Shown here one piece after another: positions 25,739 through 34,315 of a stretch of DNA of 64,000 nucleotides (position 1 is the stretch's first letter; every line of letters begins with the position of its first letter). The position numbers and the translations under genes are program-made. The notes under the pieces were generated by a model. That model searched no databases. It had not been told where the DNA came from and saw nothing but the letters and a program-made list of their open reading frames with translations. Origin of the DNA: Paraburkholderia sp. CNPSo 3274 (GTDB taxonomy: Bacteria; Pseudomonadota; Gammaproteobacteria; Burkholderiales; Burkholderiaceae); the NCBI RefSeq assembly GCF_024206475.1, contig NZ_JAMBPR010000001.1, positions 186,001 through 250,000 on the forward strand. The letters run 5' to 3'.

Positions 25739-27364
25739 GTGCCAATCCAAGCAGTGTCGCCGGAACACGCCGCGGCCGTGCCGCCGCCCGCGCAATTCAA
25801 CTTCGCCACGCACCTGTTCTCGCTCAACGCCGCGCGCGCCGCAAAGACCGCTTATATCGACGACACGCTCACGCTGAACTACGGCGAACTCGAAACGCAG
25901 GCCCGCCGCTTCGCGGCCGCCATGCGCGCGCTGGGCGTCCACACGGAGGAGCGCGTTCTGCTCGTGATGCTCGATACCGTCGAGCTGCCCGTCGCGTTTC
26001 TCGGCGCGCTCTATGCCGGAATCGTGCCGGTGGTCGTCAATACGCTGCTCACGTCAGCCGACTATGTGTATATGCTCACGCACAGCCGCGCGCGCGTGGT
26101 GATCGCGTCGGGCGAGGTGCTGCCCGCCGTGAGCGCAGCGCTGACCGAAGCACACTGTGAGGACTGCAAGTTAATCGTCTCGCAGCCCGCTTCTCAGCCT
26201 TCTTCTCAGCCCGCTTCTCAGCCCGTTTTGCAAGAACCACAAAGCGTTCTCGCCGATCTGATCGCGCGCGCCGAGCCCGCCCCGCGCGCCGCGCAAACGG
26301 GCTGCGACGACATTGCATTCTGGCTCTACTCGTCGGGATCGACGGGCAAACCCAAAGGCACGGTGCATACGCACGCCAATCTCTACTGGACCGTCGAGAC
26401 TTACGCGAAGCCCATTCTCGGCATACGCGAAAACGACATCGTGTTTTCGGCGGCCAAGCTGTTCTTCGCCTATGGCCTCGGCAATGGCCTTTCGTTTCCG
26501 CTGTCGGTAGGCGCGACCACGATCCTGATGGCCGAACGCCCCACCGCCAACGCCGTATTCGCGCGCCTCGTGCAGCACCGGCCCACGGTGTTCTACGGCG
26601 TGCCCACCCTTTACGCGAGCATGATGGCCTCACCCAACCTCCCGGCACGCGCCGACGTCGCGCTGCGCGTGTGCACCTCCGCGGGCGAAGCGCTGCCGCG
26701 CGAACTGGGCGAGCGCTTCAGGGAGCACTTCGGCAGCGACATTCTCGACGGCCTCGGCTCCACGGAAATGCTGCACATCTTCCTTTCGAACCGTCCAGGC
26801 GCGGTCGAATACGGCACCACCGGACGCCCCGTGCCCGGCTACGAAATCGAACTGCGCGACGAGACCGGCGCGCTCGTGTCCGACGGCGAGATCGGCGACC
26901 TCTTTATCCGCGGCCCGAGCGCGGCAGTGATGTACTGGTGCAATCGCGAGAAGTCGCGCGCGACCTTCCTCGGCGACTGGGTGAGGAGCGGCGACAAGTA
27001 CCGGCGCCTGCCGGGCGGCGCCTATGTCTATGCGGGCCGCAGCGACGACATGCTCAAGGTGAGCGGCCAGTATGTCTCGCCCATCGAAGTGGAAATGGTG
27101 CTCATGCAGCACGACGCGGTACTCGAAGCGGCCGTGATCGGCGTCGATCAGGGCGGGCTCGTGAAGACCTGCGCGTTCGTCGTCCTCAAGCCGTTGGCAG
27201 TGGAAACCTCGCATGACACGTTGGCCGAGCAGTTGAAGGCGTTCGTCAAAACGCGGCTCGCGCCGCACAAGTATCCGCGCGACATTCTGTTCGTCGACGA
27301 TCTGCCGAAAACGGCGACCGGTAAAATCCAGCGTTTCCGGCTGCGTCAGCAGTTTCAGTCGTGA
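25739..27364 (+). CDS. bclA: Benzoate-CoA ligase
   Basis: 541 residues from a GTG at 25739 with GGAG eight bases upstream; an in-frame TTG at 25691 adds 16 residues but lies almost on the predicted transcription start. ANL-superfamily ligase: YSSGSTGKPKGTVHTH (P-loop, near residue 197), GLGSTEMLHIFLSN, and the C-terminal GRSDDMLKVSGQYVSP hinge and KTATGKIQRF with catalytic Lys. Activates benzoate to benzoyl-CoA with ATP, the entry step of the box pathway. Residues about 149-164 hold a four-copy Gln-Pro-x-Ser repeat encoded by a 12-bp tandem repeat, unusual for this enzyme. Confidence 0.95.
   Translation: MPIQAVSPEHAAAVPPPAQFNFATHLFSLNAARAAKTAYIDDTLTLNYGELETQARRFAAAMRALGVHTEERVLLVMLDTVELPVAFLGALYAGIVPVVVNTLLTSADYVYMLTHSRARVVIASGEVLPAVSAALTEAHCEDCKLIVSQPASQPSSQPASQPVLQEPQSVLADLIARAEPAPRAAQTGCDDIAFWLYSSGSTGKPKGTVHTHANLYWTVETYAKPILGIRENDIVFSAAKLFFAYGLGNGLSFPLSVGATTILMAERPTANAVFARLVQHRPTVFYGVPTLYASMMASPNLPARADVALRVCTSAGEALPRELGERFREHFGSDILDGLGSTEMLHIFLSNRPGAVEYGTTGRPVPGYEIELRDETGALVSDGEIGDLFIRGPSAAVMYWCNREKSRATFLGDWVRSGDKYRRLPGGAYVYAGRSDDMLKVSGQYVSPIEVEMVLMQHDAVLEAAVIGVDQGGLVKTCAFVVLKPLAVETSHDTLAEQLKAFVKTRLAPHKYPRDILFVDDLPKTATGKIQRFRLRQQFQS
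26183..26230 (+). repeat. 12-bp tandem repeat (four copies) inside bclA
   Basis: Units at 26183-26194 and 26207-26218 are identical (CAGCCCGCTTCT); those at 26195-26206 and 26219-26230 differ by 2 and 3 bases. The unit is a multiple of three, so copy-number change would keep the frame and only alter a Gln-Pro-Ala-Ser linker. Confidence 0.9.
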
Positions 27365-28200
27365 CAGTGACAAGCGCCATGAACGAAAGCGAATTTGCCG
27401 AGCTGCCCGCCACGTCCACGCGCGAAGCGCTGCGCATCGAATATCGCTGGATTGCGGCGGCCGCCAGCGATGCGCCGCTCGCCGTGTTCCTGCATGAGGG
27501 TCTCGGCTCGATCGCGATGTGGAGGGACTGGCCTGCCGCGCTCTGCGAGCGCCTCGGCATGCGCGGGCTTGTTTATTCGCGCCCGGGTTACGGGCGTTCT
27601 ACACCGCGCGCGCAAGGCGTGAAATGGCCGGTCGATTTCATGTCGGCGCAGGCGCGCGGCGTTTTACCTGCGCTGCTCGACGCGCTCGGCGTAAGCGCCG
27701 GCGAGCGCGCGCGCATGTGGCTGATCGGTCATAGCGACGGCGCATCCATCGCGCTGCTCTACGCCGCCGCCTTCCCCGAAGCACTCGCGGGCGCGGTGGC
27801 GATTGCGCCGCACGTGTTCGTCGAAGACATTTCGGTCGAAAGCATCGGCGAGGCGAAGGTTGCGTACGCAACGACGAACCTGCGCGAAAAACTCGCGCGC
27901 TATCACGACGATGTCGATTCCGCGTTCTATGGCTGGAACGATATCTGGCTCGATCCCGCCTTCCGGTCCTGGAACATCGTCGGCGAACTGGCGTCGATTC
28001 GCGCGCCGTTGCTCGCCGTGCAGGCCCTCGACGACCACTACGGCACCATGGCGCAAGTCGAGGCAATTGGCGCGGCCGTGCCGCACGCACGCGTCCACAC
28101 GCTCGCGCAGGGCGGCCACTCTCCGCATCGCGACGCGCCGCAGCCGCTGGACGACGCCATCGAGCAATTCGTTCTTGCACAACGGAAGCCGGCAAACTGA
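27361..28200 (+). CDS. Alpha/beta hydrolase of the benzoate cluster
   Basis: 279 residues if started at the GTG that overlaps the ligase stop (GTGA, 27361); an ATG at 27379 is an alternative. The fold is clear: FLHEGLGSIAMWRDWP (oxyanion loop), nucleophile elbow GHSDGAS (Ser about 124), a late acid (LDDHYG, about 226) and catalytic His in GGHSPHRD (about 258). Similar hydrolases accompany bclA in other beta-proteobacterial box clusters. A role in thioester or lactone hydrolysis in benzoyl-CoA breakdown is plausible, but no specific substrate is known to me. Coupled translation with bclA implies the same regulation by BoxR. Confidence 0.88.
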   Translation: MTVTSAMNESEFAELPATSTREALRIEYRWIAAAASDAPLAVFLHEGLGSIAMWRDWPAALCERLGMRGLVYSRPGYGRSTPRAQGVKWPVDFMSAQARGVLPALLDALGVSAGERARMWLIGHSDGASIALLYAAAFPEALAGAVAIAPHVFVEDISVESIGEAKVAYATTNLREKLARYHDDVDSAFYGWNDIWLDPAFRSWNIVGELASIRAPLLAVQALDDHYGTMAQVEAIGAAVPHARVHTLAQGGHSPHRDAPQPLDDAIEQFVLAQRKPAN

Positions 28201-28494
28201 AGGCCGCGCACGCAAATCTCAGCGCCCCCGCAAGACCCTCTAGCGCCCATCGAATGCCTCCAACCGCGCGTAAACCGATGCACCGCGCATAGAACTCCCC
28301 TTCCAGCACTGTCCCGAAGCCCATCCAAGGCCAAACTAAGGGCCAAACCCGCCTCATCGCTGCAATCCTTTGGTGATATTGTCTTTCTTTGCGGGGTGGA
28401 GACGGGGTCCGACCACGCGAACCCAACGGTAAAACGGGGCACCAAAAAGCGAGACGCAAGAAGACCGGCCGGATCACGCGCGCCGGCCAGAACG

Positions 28495-29856
28495 ATGAGC
28501 GATTCCATCCTGATGAACGTTTCAAGAACCTCGGTGCGACTGAGGCGAGCCTGGGCGTCGATGCGTCCGCGCTTCGTGCGCGCCTTCGCGCCCGCGCTGC
28601 GCAACCTGCAATACGTGAAGCGCCGCATGCGCCCGCTCGCCGTCGTGGCGAGCGTGGGCTTCCCGCTTTACTACTACGTCTGGAAAGACCTCTTTCCTCA
28701 GCCGTATGAAAATCTCACGCTGCGCCTGATCGGCTCGTTGCTGTTCGTGCCGATCCTGGCGTTCGAGCGCTGGCCCGCCGCGCTGAAAAAGCTGCTGCCG
28801 TGGTACTGGTACTTCTGCACGCTCTACGCACTGCCGTTCTTTTTCACGTTCATGCTGCTCAAGAACAACGGCAACGAAGTGTGGGTGGAAAGCGCGCTGA
28901 TCGCGGCGTTCGTGATGGTGCTGCTGCTCGACTGGCTCATGCTCGTGCTGCAGTTTCTCGCGGGCATCAGCCTCGCTGTGATCGCGTATTGCCTCACCAC
29001 GTACCCCATTGTTCTCGGGCCGAACTACTTCACGCATCTGGCGATTTTTTCGTTCGCGGTGGCGATCGGCGCGGTGGCCAATTACGATCAGGACCGCATT
29101 CAGATCGAACAGGAACGCGCCATGCTGGCCACAGCGGGTAGCGTGGCGCACGAACTGCGCACCCCGCTCGTGGCGATACGCGTGGGCGCCGCGGGCCTCA
29201 TGCGCTATTTGCCCGCGCTGCTCGACACCTATCAGCTTGCCCAGCGCAGCCGCTTGCCCGTGCCCAAAATACGCGTGGCGCATCTTCATTCCCTGCAAGG
29301 CGTGGTCGGCCGCATTGAACAGGAAGCACTGCATTCGAACGCGATCATCGACATGCTGCTCGCCACGGCGCGCTTCACGGGCGGCAACATGCAAAACGCA
29401 ACGACGTGTTCGATCGTACATTGCGTGGAAACCGCGCTCGCGCGCTTTCCGTTTCGCGAAGGCGACCGGCGTCGGGTAATCTGCAATCTGCGCCCCGATT
29501 TCGAATTCCACGGATCTGAAATGCTTACCGTTCACGTGCTCTTCAATCTGCTCAAAAATGCCTTCCGGCATATGGGCAGCATCGACGGCGCGCAGATTTC
29601 GATTCGTCTTGAATCAGGGCAACGGGCCAATCGTTTGATTTTCAGTGATACGGGCACCGGTATTTCCCCTGAGGTATTGCCGCACATCTTCACGCGCTTT
29701 TATACTTCGACAACCGCCACCGATGACGTGACGCTCGGAGCAGGAATCGGGCTGGCATTCTGCCGCGATGTCATGCAAGCGATGGGTGGAGCAATTGCCT
29801 GCTCTTCCGTAAAAGGCGAATATACCGAGTTCGTTTTGACATTCCCTGCGCCATGA
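28495..29856 (+). CDS. lqsS: Membrane histidine kinase, LqsS/CqsS/JqsS-type autoinducer receptor
   Basis: 453 residues from the ATG at 28495 (earlier in-frame starts add a basic, unlikely tail). The N-terminal half has about six transmembrane segments (about residues 48-195) with almost no periplasmic domain, as in CqsS/LqsS. The kinase core has phospho-acceptor His219 (GSVAHELRTPL), N-box LFNLLKNAFRHM, SDTGTGISPE and GAGIGLAF. The stop overlaps the ATG of the next regulator by 4 bp and a CqsA-type synthase lies just beyond. It has no receiver domain, like Legionella LqsS and unlike Vibrio CqsS. Expected ligand: an alpha-hydroxyketone made by the neighbouring synthase. Confidence 0.88.
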   Translation: MSDSILMNVSRTSVRLRRAWASMRPRFVRAFAPALRNLQYVKRRMRPLAVVASVGFPLYYYVWKDLFPQPYENLTLRLIGSLLFVPILAFERWPAALKKLLPWYWYFCTLYALPFFFTFMLLKNNGNEVWVESALIAAFVMVLLLDWLMLVLQFLAGISLAVIAYCLTTYPIVLGPNYFTHLAIFSFAVAIGAVANYDQDRIQIEQERAMLATAGSVAHELRTPLVAIRVGAAGLMRYLPALLDTYQLAQRSRLPVPKIRVAHLHSLQGVVGRIEQEALHSNAIIDMLLATARFTGGNMQNATTCSIVHCVETALARFPFREGDRRRVICNLRPDFEFHGSEMLTVHVLFNLLKNAFRHMGSIDGAQISIRLESGQRANRLIFSDTGTGISPEVLPHIFTRFYTSTTATDDVTLGAGIGLAFCRDVMQAMGGAIACSSVKGEYTEFVLTFPAP

Positions 29857-30878
29857 CGAAAGCCATTCAGCCGTTCTCCTATCCGACCACCGTCGCATTC
29901 GTCGACGACAGCGCCGCGTTCCTTTCGAACCTGAGCCTGCAACTCGACCCCGACCTGGCCTTCCGCCTGTTCAGCTCGCCCTCGGAGGCGCTGAAGTTCC
30001 TCAATGGCCGTACGCCGCACGACCGCGCGGCGGAGCCTATCTTCAGCCCCTATCTGGACCGTACTGAAGAAAACGATGCGCACCAGGTCATCGCCATGCG
30101 CGTCGATGCGATACGTAGTCTCGTACATAACGCGTCGCGCTTCGAATCGGTTTCGGTCGTGGTGGTCGATTACGACATGCCCGAACTCAACGGCATGGAG
30201 TTTTGCCGCCGTATTACCGACCCGTCGATCCGGAAAATCGTGCTGACCGGCAAAGCCGACGAGCACGTGGCCGTGAAGAGCTTTAACGAAGGGCTGATCG
30301 ACCGCTTCATCCGCAAGCATGAGGTCGATGCGGTGGAAACGCTGAACCAGGCGATCGACGATATGCAGCGCGCGTATTTCGACCGCTGCTGCAGCACGGT
30401 GCTAGACGCGCTCGCCGTTTCCGAATATGCATTCCTCAAGGATCATGCGCTCGCCGAGCACGTGAAGAGCATTGCCGATTCATTGGGCATCGTCGAGCAC
30501 TATCTCTCGTATCAACCGCACGGACTCCTGATGTTCGACGGTGTCGGCACGGCGTACCTGCTCGTCATTCACACCGACGAATCGCTGCGCGGCGTGCGCG
30601 AAATCGCCGTCGAACAAGGTGCGCCCATCAGCTTCCTCGCGGAACTCGACAGCCGTCGCAGCCTGCCCTATTTCTGGCGCACGGAAGGCTATTACCCGTC
30701 ACAGTGCGTGGAATGGCAGCCGTATATGCACCCCGCATCGGAATTTCACGGCGACCGCCGTTATCTCTACGCAGTCGTGAAGAAGCCGGCGGGGCTCGCG
30801 CTCGACAACGTGCTGCCCTACGACCGGCATCTCGACCAATTGGACCGCGAGATCCAGGCGGCGTGGGACTCGCCCTGA
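29853..30878 (+). CDS. lqsR: LqsR-like response regulator with atypical receiver and unknown output domain
   Basis: 341 residues. The receiver has the acidic pair Asp18-Asp19, phospho-acceptor Asp106 (VVDYDMPELNG), Thr132 (LTGK) and Lys155 (FIRKHE). The spacing from acidic pair to Asp is 87 residues instead of about 44, so there is an insertion of about 45 residues (roughly 51-97). The C-terminal half (about 200-341) has no DNA-binding motif I can recognise. This matches LqsR-type regulators of alpha-hydroxyketone quorum sensing. Coupled to the kinase by ATGA overlap; convergent with the synthase. Confidence 0.87.
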   Translation: MTKAIQPFSYPTTVAFVDDSAAFLSNLSLQLDPDLAFRLFSSPSEALKFLNGRTPHDRAAEPIFSPYLDRTEENDAHQVIAMRVDAIRSLVHNASRFESVSVVVVDYDMPELNGMEFCRRITDPSIRKIVLTGKADEHVAVKSFNEGLIDRFIRKHEVDAVETLNQAIDDMQRAYFDRCCSTVLDALAVSEYAFLKDHALAEHVKSIADSLGIVEHYLSYQPHGLLMFDGVGTAYLLVIHTDESLRGVREIAVEQGAPISFLAELDSRRSLPYFWRTEGYYPSQCVEWQPYMHPASEFHGDRRYLYAVVKKPAGLALDNVLPYDRHLDQLDREIQAAWDSP

Positions 30879-30911
30879 TTTACGCTGCGTTTTCCGCAGG
30901 CCGTAAATCAG
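30875..30911. terminator. Hairpin overlapping the lqsR-like stop codon, shared with cqsA
   Basis: CTGATTTACG (30875-30884) pairs with CGTAAATCAG (30902-30911), and CTGCG/CGCAG (30885-30889, 30895-30899) extend the stem around a TTTTC loop with a 2-base bulge. It sits between convergent genes and probably terminates both. Confidence 0.65.
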
Positions 30912-30964
30912 GCGCACCCCACGCTATCGCTGTCTCGCTCCATGCCACCTCAACGGCGCGCGGC

Positions 30965-32266
30965 TCAAGCCGCGACGGCCACCATCGGCATGTTCACCAC
31001 AGCCTGCGGCAGACGCACGCGCGCACGGCCCGCGTTGCGTTCGTTGCGGCGCGTGGACGGCCAGTTCCACATCTGCACCTCGTCGCGAATCTCCGCACAC
31101 ACTTCCACGAGCCGCTCCAGTTCTTCCTCGCACAGTGCCGCATTGAGCGAGAGCCGCACGAGCGAGCGGTTCTGCGCCGTGGCGGGCGCACAGAACACCG
31201 AACCAAAAATGCCGCGCGCCTCGAGCGCGTCGCGCAGCACGATCGTCTGCGGCTCCGGCCCGGCTTCGAGCGCGATGATCTGCGTTTCGCTGCCGTTCAG
31301 GTTGTAGCCAAGCTCGGCAAGCCGTGAGCGCACGTAGCGCGCGTTGGCCGCGACACGCGCGCGCCGCCAGTCTTCGCGCTCGATCACGTCGAGCGTCGCC
31401 GCGAGACCCGCCGTTTCATGCGGCAGCAGCGTCGAACTGAAAATGGCGGGCAGCGCCTCGCACTTGAAATACTCCTGAAAACGGCGCGAACAGCTGATGA
31501 TGCCCGCGCGCCCGGCAAACGCCTTCGCAAGACTCGCCGTGCGGAAATGCACGCGGTCGATGAGCCCGAGCTCGGCCACCATGCCCGCGCCGTGCGGGCC
31601 GTGCGTGCCGAGTGAATGCGACTCGTCGACGACCAGCACGCAGTCGTGCTCGGCGCACACTTCGGCGATCGCCGCGAGCGGCGCAACGCTGCCGTTTGTG
31701 CTGTATACCGAATCGACGATCACAATCCCGGCCCCGTAGCGCTGGATGCGCTGCTCGAGATGATCGACATCGTTGTGGAAGAAACTAATCGCGCGTGCGC
31801 CGGCGCTGCGTATGCCTTCCCACAGCGACATATGCGCCATCATGTCGACGTACACCGGCGTCTGCGCATTGGCGATCGATTGAATCAGCCCTGTATTCGC
31901 GGCAAAACCCGACTGGCACAACACACTCGCTTCGGCCCCCATGTACGACGCGAAACGGTCTTCGAGCGCGAGTTGCGGGCAGTCGTCGCCGTGCAGGAAC
32001 ACGCCCGACATCAAAAGCCCGTTGCCCTCCGAGCGGATGCTCATGCACATTGCATCAAGAATCTCGGGGTGGCGCGCAATCGAAAGGTAGTCGTTACTCG
32101 AAAGGTGCAAGGCATCAGCATCGGCAACACGGCCCTTCATGATGTGGCCCCCGGCCCAGCTTTCCTGCACGCGCTCGGTGTAGTAGCGATCGACACGTGC
32201 TGCGAGGAATGCGGGCAATGCCGCGTCGTTGTTATGTGCGTTACGCCAGTTGCTGCCAACTTTCAT
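30965..32266 (-). CDS. cqsA: CqsA/LqsA-type alpha-hydroxyketone autoinducer synthase (PLP)
   Basis: 433 residues. Alpha-oxoamine-synthase fold with N-terminal LHLSSNDYLSIARHPEI, VVDESHSLGTHGPHGAG (Asp214, His217) and PLP lysine Lys248 in ASLAKAFAGRAG. The SLAKAF context, the LMSGVFLHGDD motif and the adjacent Lqs-type kinase/regulator distinguish it from KBL/BioF enzymes. CqsA enzymes join an acyl-CoA and S-adenosylmethionine or an amino acid to give alpha-aminoketones that become hydroxyketone signals. AAGGAG precedes the ATG. The C-terminal ~35 residues are basic and hydrophobic without matching my memory of the family. Confidence 0.92.
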   Translation of the reverse strand: MKVGSNWRNAHNNDAALPAFLAARVDRYYTERVQESWAGGHIMKGRVADADALHLSSNDYLSIARHPEILDAMCMSIRSEGNGLLMSGVFLHGDDCPQLALEDRFASYMGAEASVLCQSGFAANTGLIQSIANAQTPVYVDMMAHMSLWEGIRSAGARAISFFHNDVDHLEQRIQRYGAGIVIVDSVYSTNGSVAPLAAIAEVCAEHDCVLVVDESHSLGTHGPHGAGMVAELGLIDRVHFRTASLAKAFAGRAGIISCSRRFQEYFKCEALPAIFSSTLLPHETAGLAATLDVIEREDWRRARVAANARYVRSRLAELGYNLNGSETQIIALEAGPEPQTIVLRDALEARGIFGSVFCAPATAQNRSLVRLSLNAALCEEELERLVEVCAEIRDEVQMWNWPSTRRNERNAGRARVRLPQAVVNMPMVAVAA

Positions 32267-32855
32267 CTCAGGCTCCTTGTGGTTAAAGGCCGGCCCCGGA
32301 GGCGACTTGTCTGGTCAGAATGGATTCCGGAAGGCAGGCCCGTAATGTGCCCGCAGCGAAACGACACGCGCGATGAGGCATGACGTGCACGTTTCGGCAG
32401 CGGACTTTTGAATGTGGGTGATGCAATGACCGGCGAGCGCGTGAGTCGCGGCGCGCGGCGGGGAGCGGTCACGGCCGGCGGCGCCAGAGCGCGCTTGAGA
32501 GAAAACCAATGCGGGCGCAGGGCGCCAGGAGCAGGCGCCTTCATATCCGCACGAATCCCGCTTCGCGTGATCGCCACTGGTTACAAGGGAAGAAACGCCC
32601 GCCCGAAAATTTTTGAGGCGCGCCACGCAGGCCACCTGGACCATGCACGTCATGCAGCGAAAGCGCCTTCACGCTGCACGCAACGTCAGTCGCGCCATTG
32701 ATAATTATCGTTTAAAAACAGTGCTGTTAAGACCTTCGCCGTGCGCAACTATGCATAGCGCATGGAGTTTCGACAAGGTTTGGCCGCCGCGCCGCGAAAG
32801 GGCGCGAGCCTCGATTCACAACGCATAGATTGCGCGAAGGAGACCGACAGAATCG
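32267..32855. other. Long non-coding region upstream of cqsA
   Basis: 589 bp between the cqsA start and the diguanylate cyclase stop; only short shadow frames occur. It contains two perfect 10-bp palindromes, ACGTGCACGT (32383-32392) and GATAATTATC (32700-32709), and AACAG/CTGTT arms around 2 bases (32717-32728). The AT-rich stretch 32695-32735 stands out from the GC-rich surroundings. It presumably carries the cqsA promoter and regulator sites, but I cannot assign them. Confidence 0.5.
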
Positions 32856-34025
32856 TCAGATGGTCACGACGCGGTCGCGCCCGCGTGACTTGGCGACATA
32901 GAGCGCGGCGTCGGCGCGCGCCGTCAACGTGGCGAGTGAATCTTGCGCCTGGAGTTCATCCACGCCCGCGCTGAATGTCAGCCCGTCATGGGCCACTTGC
33001 GCGGATTCGCGGGTGTGAGCGTCAGCGCTGCGGCACACGGAGAGCGTCAACACGCGCAATTCATCGAGACGCCTCACGGCGTCGTCGCGGGTCATGCCCA
33101 CGAAGAGCAACGCGAATTCCTCGCCGCCGAGGCGGCCAAACAGGTCCTCTACGCGCACGCCGCCCTTCACGATGCGGCAGAACTGCGCGAGCACGCGGTC
33201 ACCTGTGGCGTGTCCGTAGCGGTCGTTGATCGACTTGAAGTGATCGATATCGACAATCGCGAACGCGACCCGCTGGCCCTTCGCGCGCGCGGCTTCGAGC
33301 GACGCGTTCGCCTGGGCGAGAAAGGCGCGGCGTGTGAGCGCGCCGGTCAGCTCGTCCTGGTTCGCGAGCCGTTCGAGCCGCTCGGCCATACGGTCGTGCG
33401 CGAGCAGGACCATGCCGATCGAAAGCGAAGGCAGCACGAGAATGCCGAGCGCGAGCCATGCCACGTTGAGCGGCGTGAAGTCGAGCAGCCCATACTGCTT
33501 CACGAAGCCGCTGCCATACATCACCCCGCGCAGCGCGTGCGCGAACGCGCCCAGCCAGGCCGCCAGGGTCACGAACCGGTAGCTGTACACGGGGCGCTCG
33601 GGCGGGCGGCAACGCAGTGAGAGCCAGCCGAGCGACGTGTAAATGGCCGCATGAAATGCGGAGACGACCGCCACGCGTGCGCCGAGACTGGGCGTCACCC
33701 AATACCACCACACAATACCCGTTGCTAGCGCAACGGTTCCCGCGTAGGCAAGCGGCACGCGCGGCTTGAGCCCGAAGAACTGGCGGCAGCCCTCGAGCAG
33801 GCGTACTACGGCGAGCGCCAGCAACGTATTCGAAACGAAGACGGTCAGGATGGGCAAGCCGAGCCGTTGCAGGCCCGCAAGCAGAAGCGCCACGCTCGCC
33901 ATCAAATAGGCGCCGATCCACCGCCCGACGCCGGGAATACCCGCAGGCCGCAGGGAGCCAAGAATGGCGAGGCTCATGATGCTCGAAAGCACCGTGACGA
34001 GAAGAATATTGACCGGATCTAACAT
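32856..34025 (-). CDS. Membrane diguanylate cyclase (GGDEF)
   Basis: 389 residues. Residues 1-210 contain about seven hydrophobic segments with no recognisable ligand domain. The GGDEF domain begins about 220 (NQDELTGALTRRAF) and has the catalytic GGEEF at 300-304, with an inhibitory-site RxxD (RVED, 291-294) exactly five residues before it. It should therefore make c-di-GMP and be product-inhibited. No Shine-Dalgarno is visible at the ATG. It lies upstream of cqsA on the same strand but 589 bp away, so cotranscription is doubtful. Confidence 0.93.
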   Translation of the reverse strand: MLDPVNILLVTVLSSIMSLAILGSLRPAGIPGVGRWIGAYLMASVALLLAGLQRLGLPILTVFVSNTLLALAVVRLLEGCRQFFGLKPRVPLAYAGTVALATGIVWWYWVTPSLGARVAVVSAFHAAIYTSLGWLSLRCRPPERPVYSYRFVTLAAWLGAFAHALRGVMYGSGFVKQYGLLDFTPLNVAWLALGILVLPSLSIGMVLLAHDRMAERLERLANQDELTGALTRRAFLAQANASLEAARAKGQRVAFAIVDIDHFKSINDRYGHATGDRVLAQFCRIVKGGVRVEDLFGRLGGEEFALLFVGMTRDDAVRRLDELRVLTLSVCRSADAHTRESAQVAHDGLTFSAGVDELQAQDSLATLTARADAALYVAKSRGRDRVVTI

Positions 34026-34315
34026 GTACGGCGTGGTCTGAAGATATGCCTGAGTTTACGGCATCAATTTGAAAAACATTCGTCCTGGCCCCGTGTAGAG
34101 GGTTTATTCGAAACTGGATGGCTGGCCGGGTGAAGCGCGGCTGTGACTCGGCATAGTGAAAAAGAACCCTGAATCTTCCCGACTCCATTTGGACTACGAA
34201 TCGTAATCTTCACGCAGCAAACAGGAAAAACCCGCCGCGCCCTCCCGGCGCTTGACGAACACCCCAAAGGACCGCGACCATGCCTGAGACGCCACGTCGT
34301 AACAGGAGCCATGTC

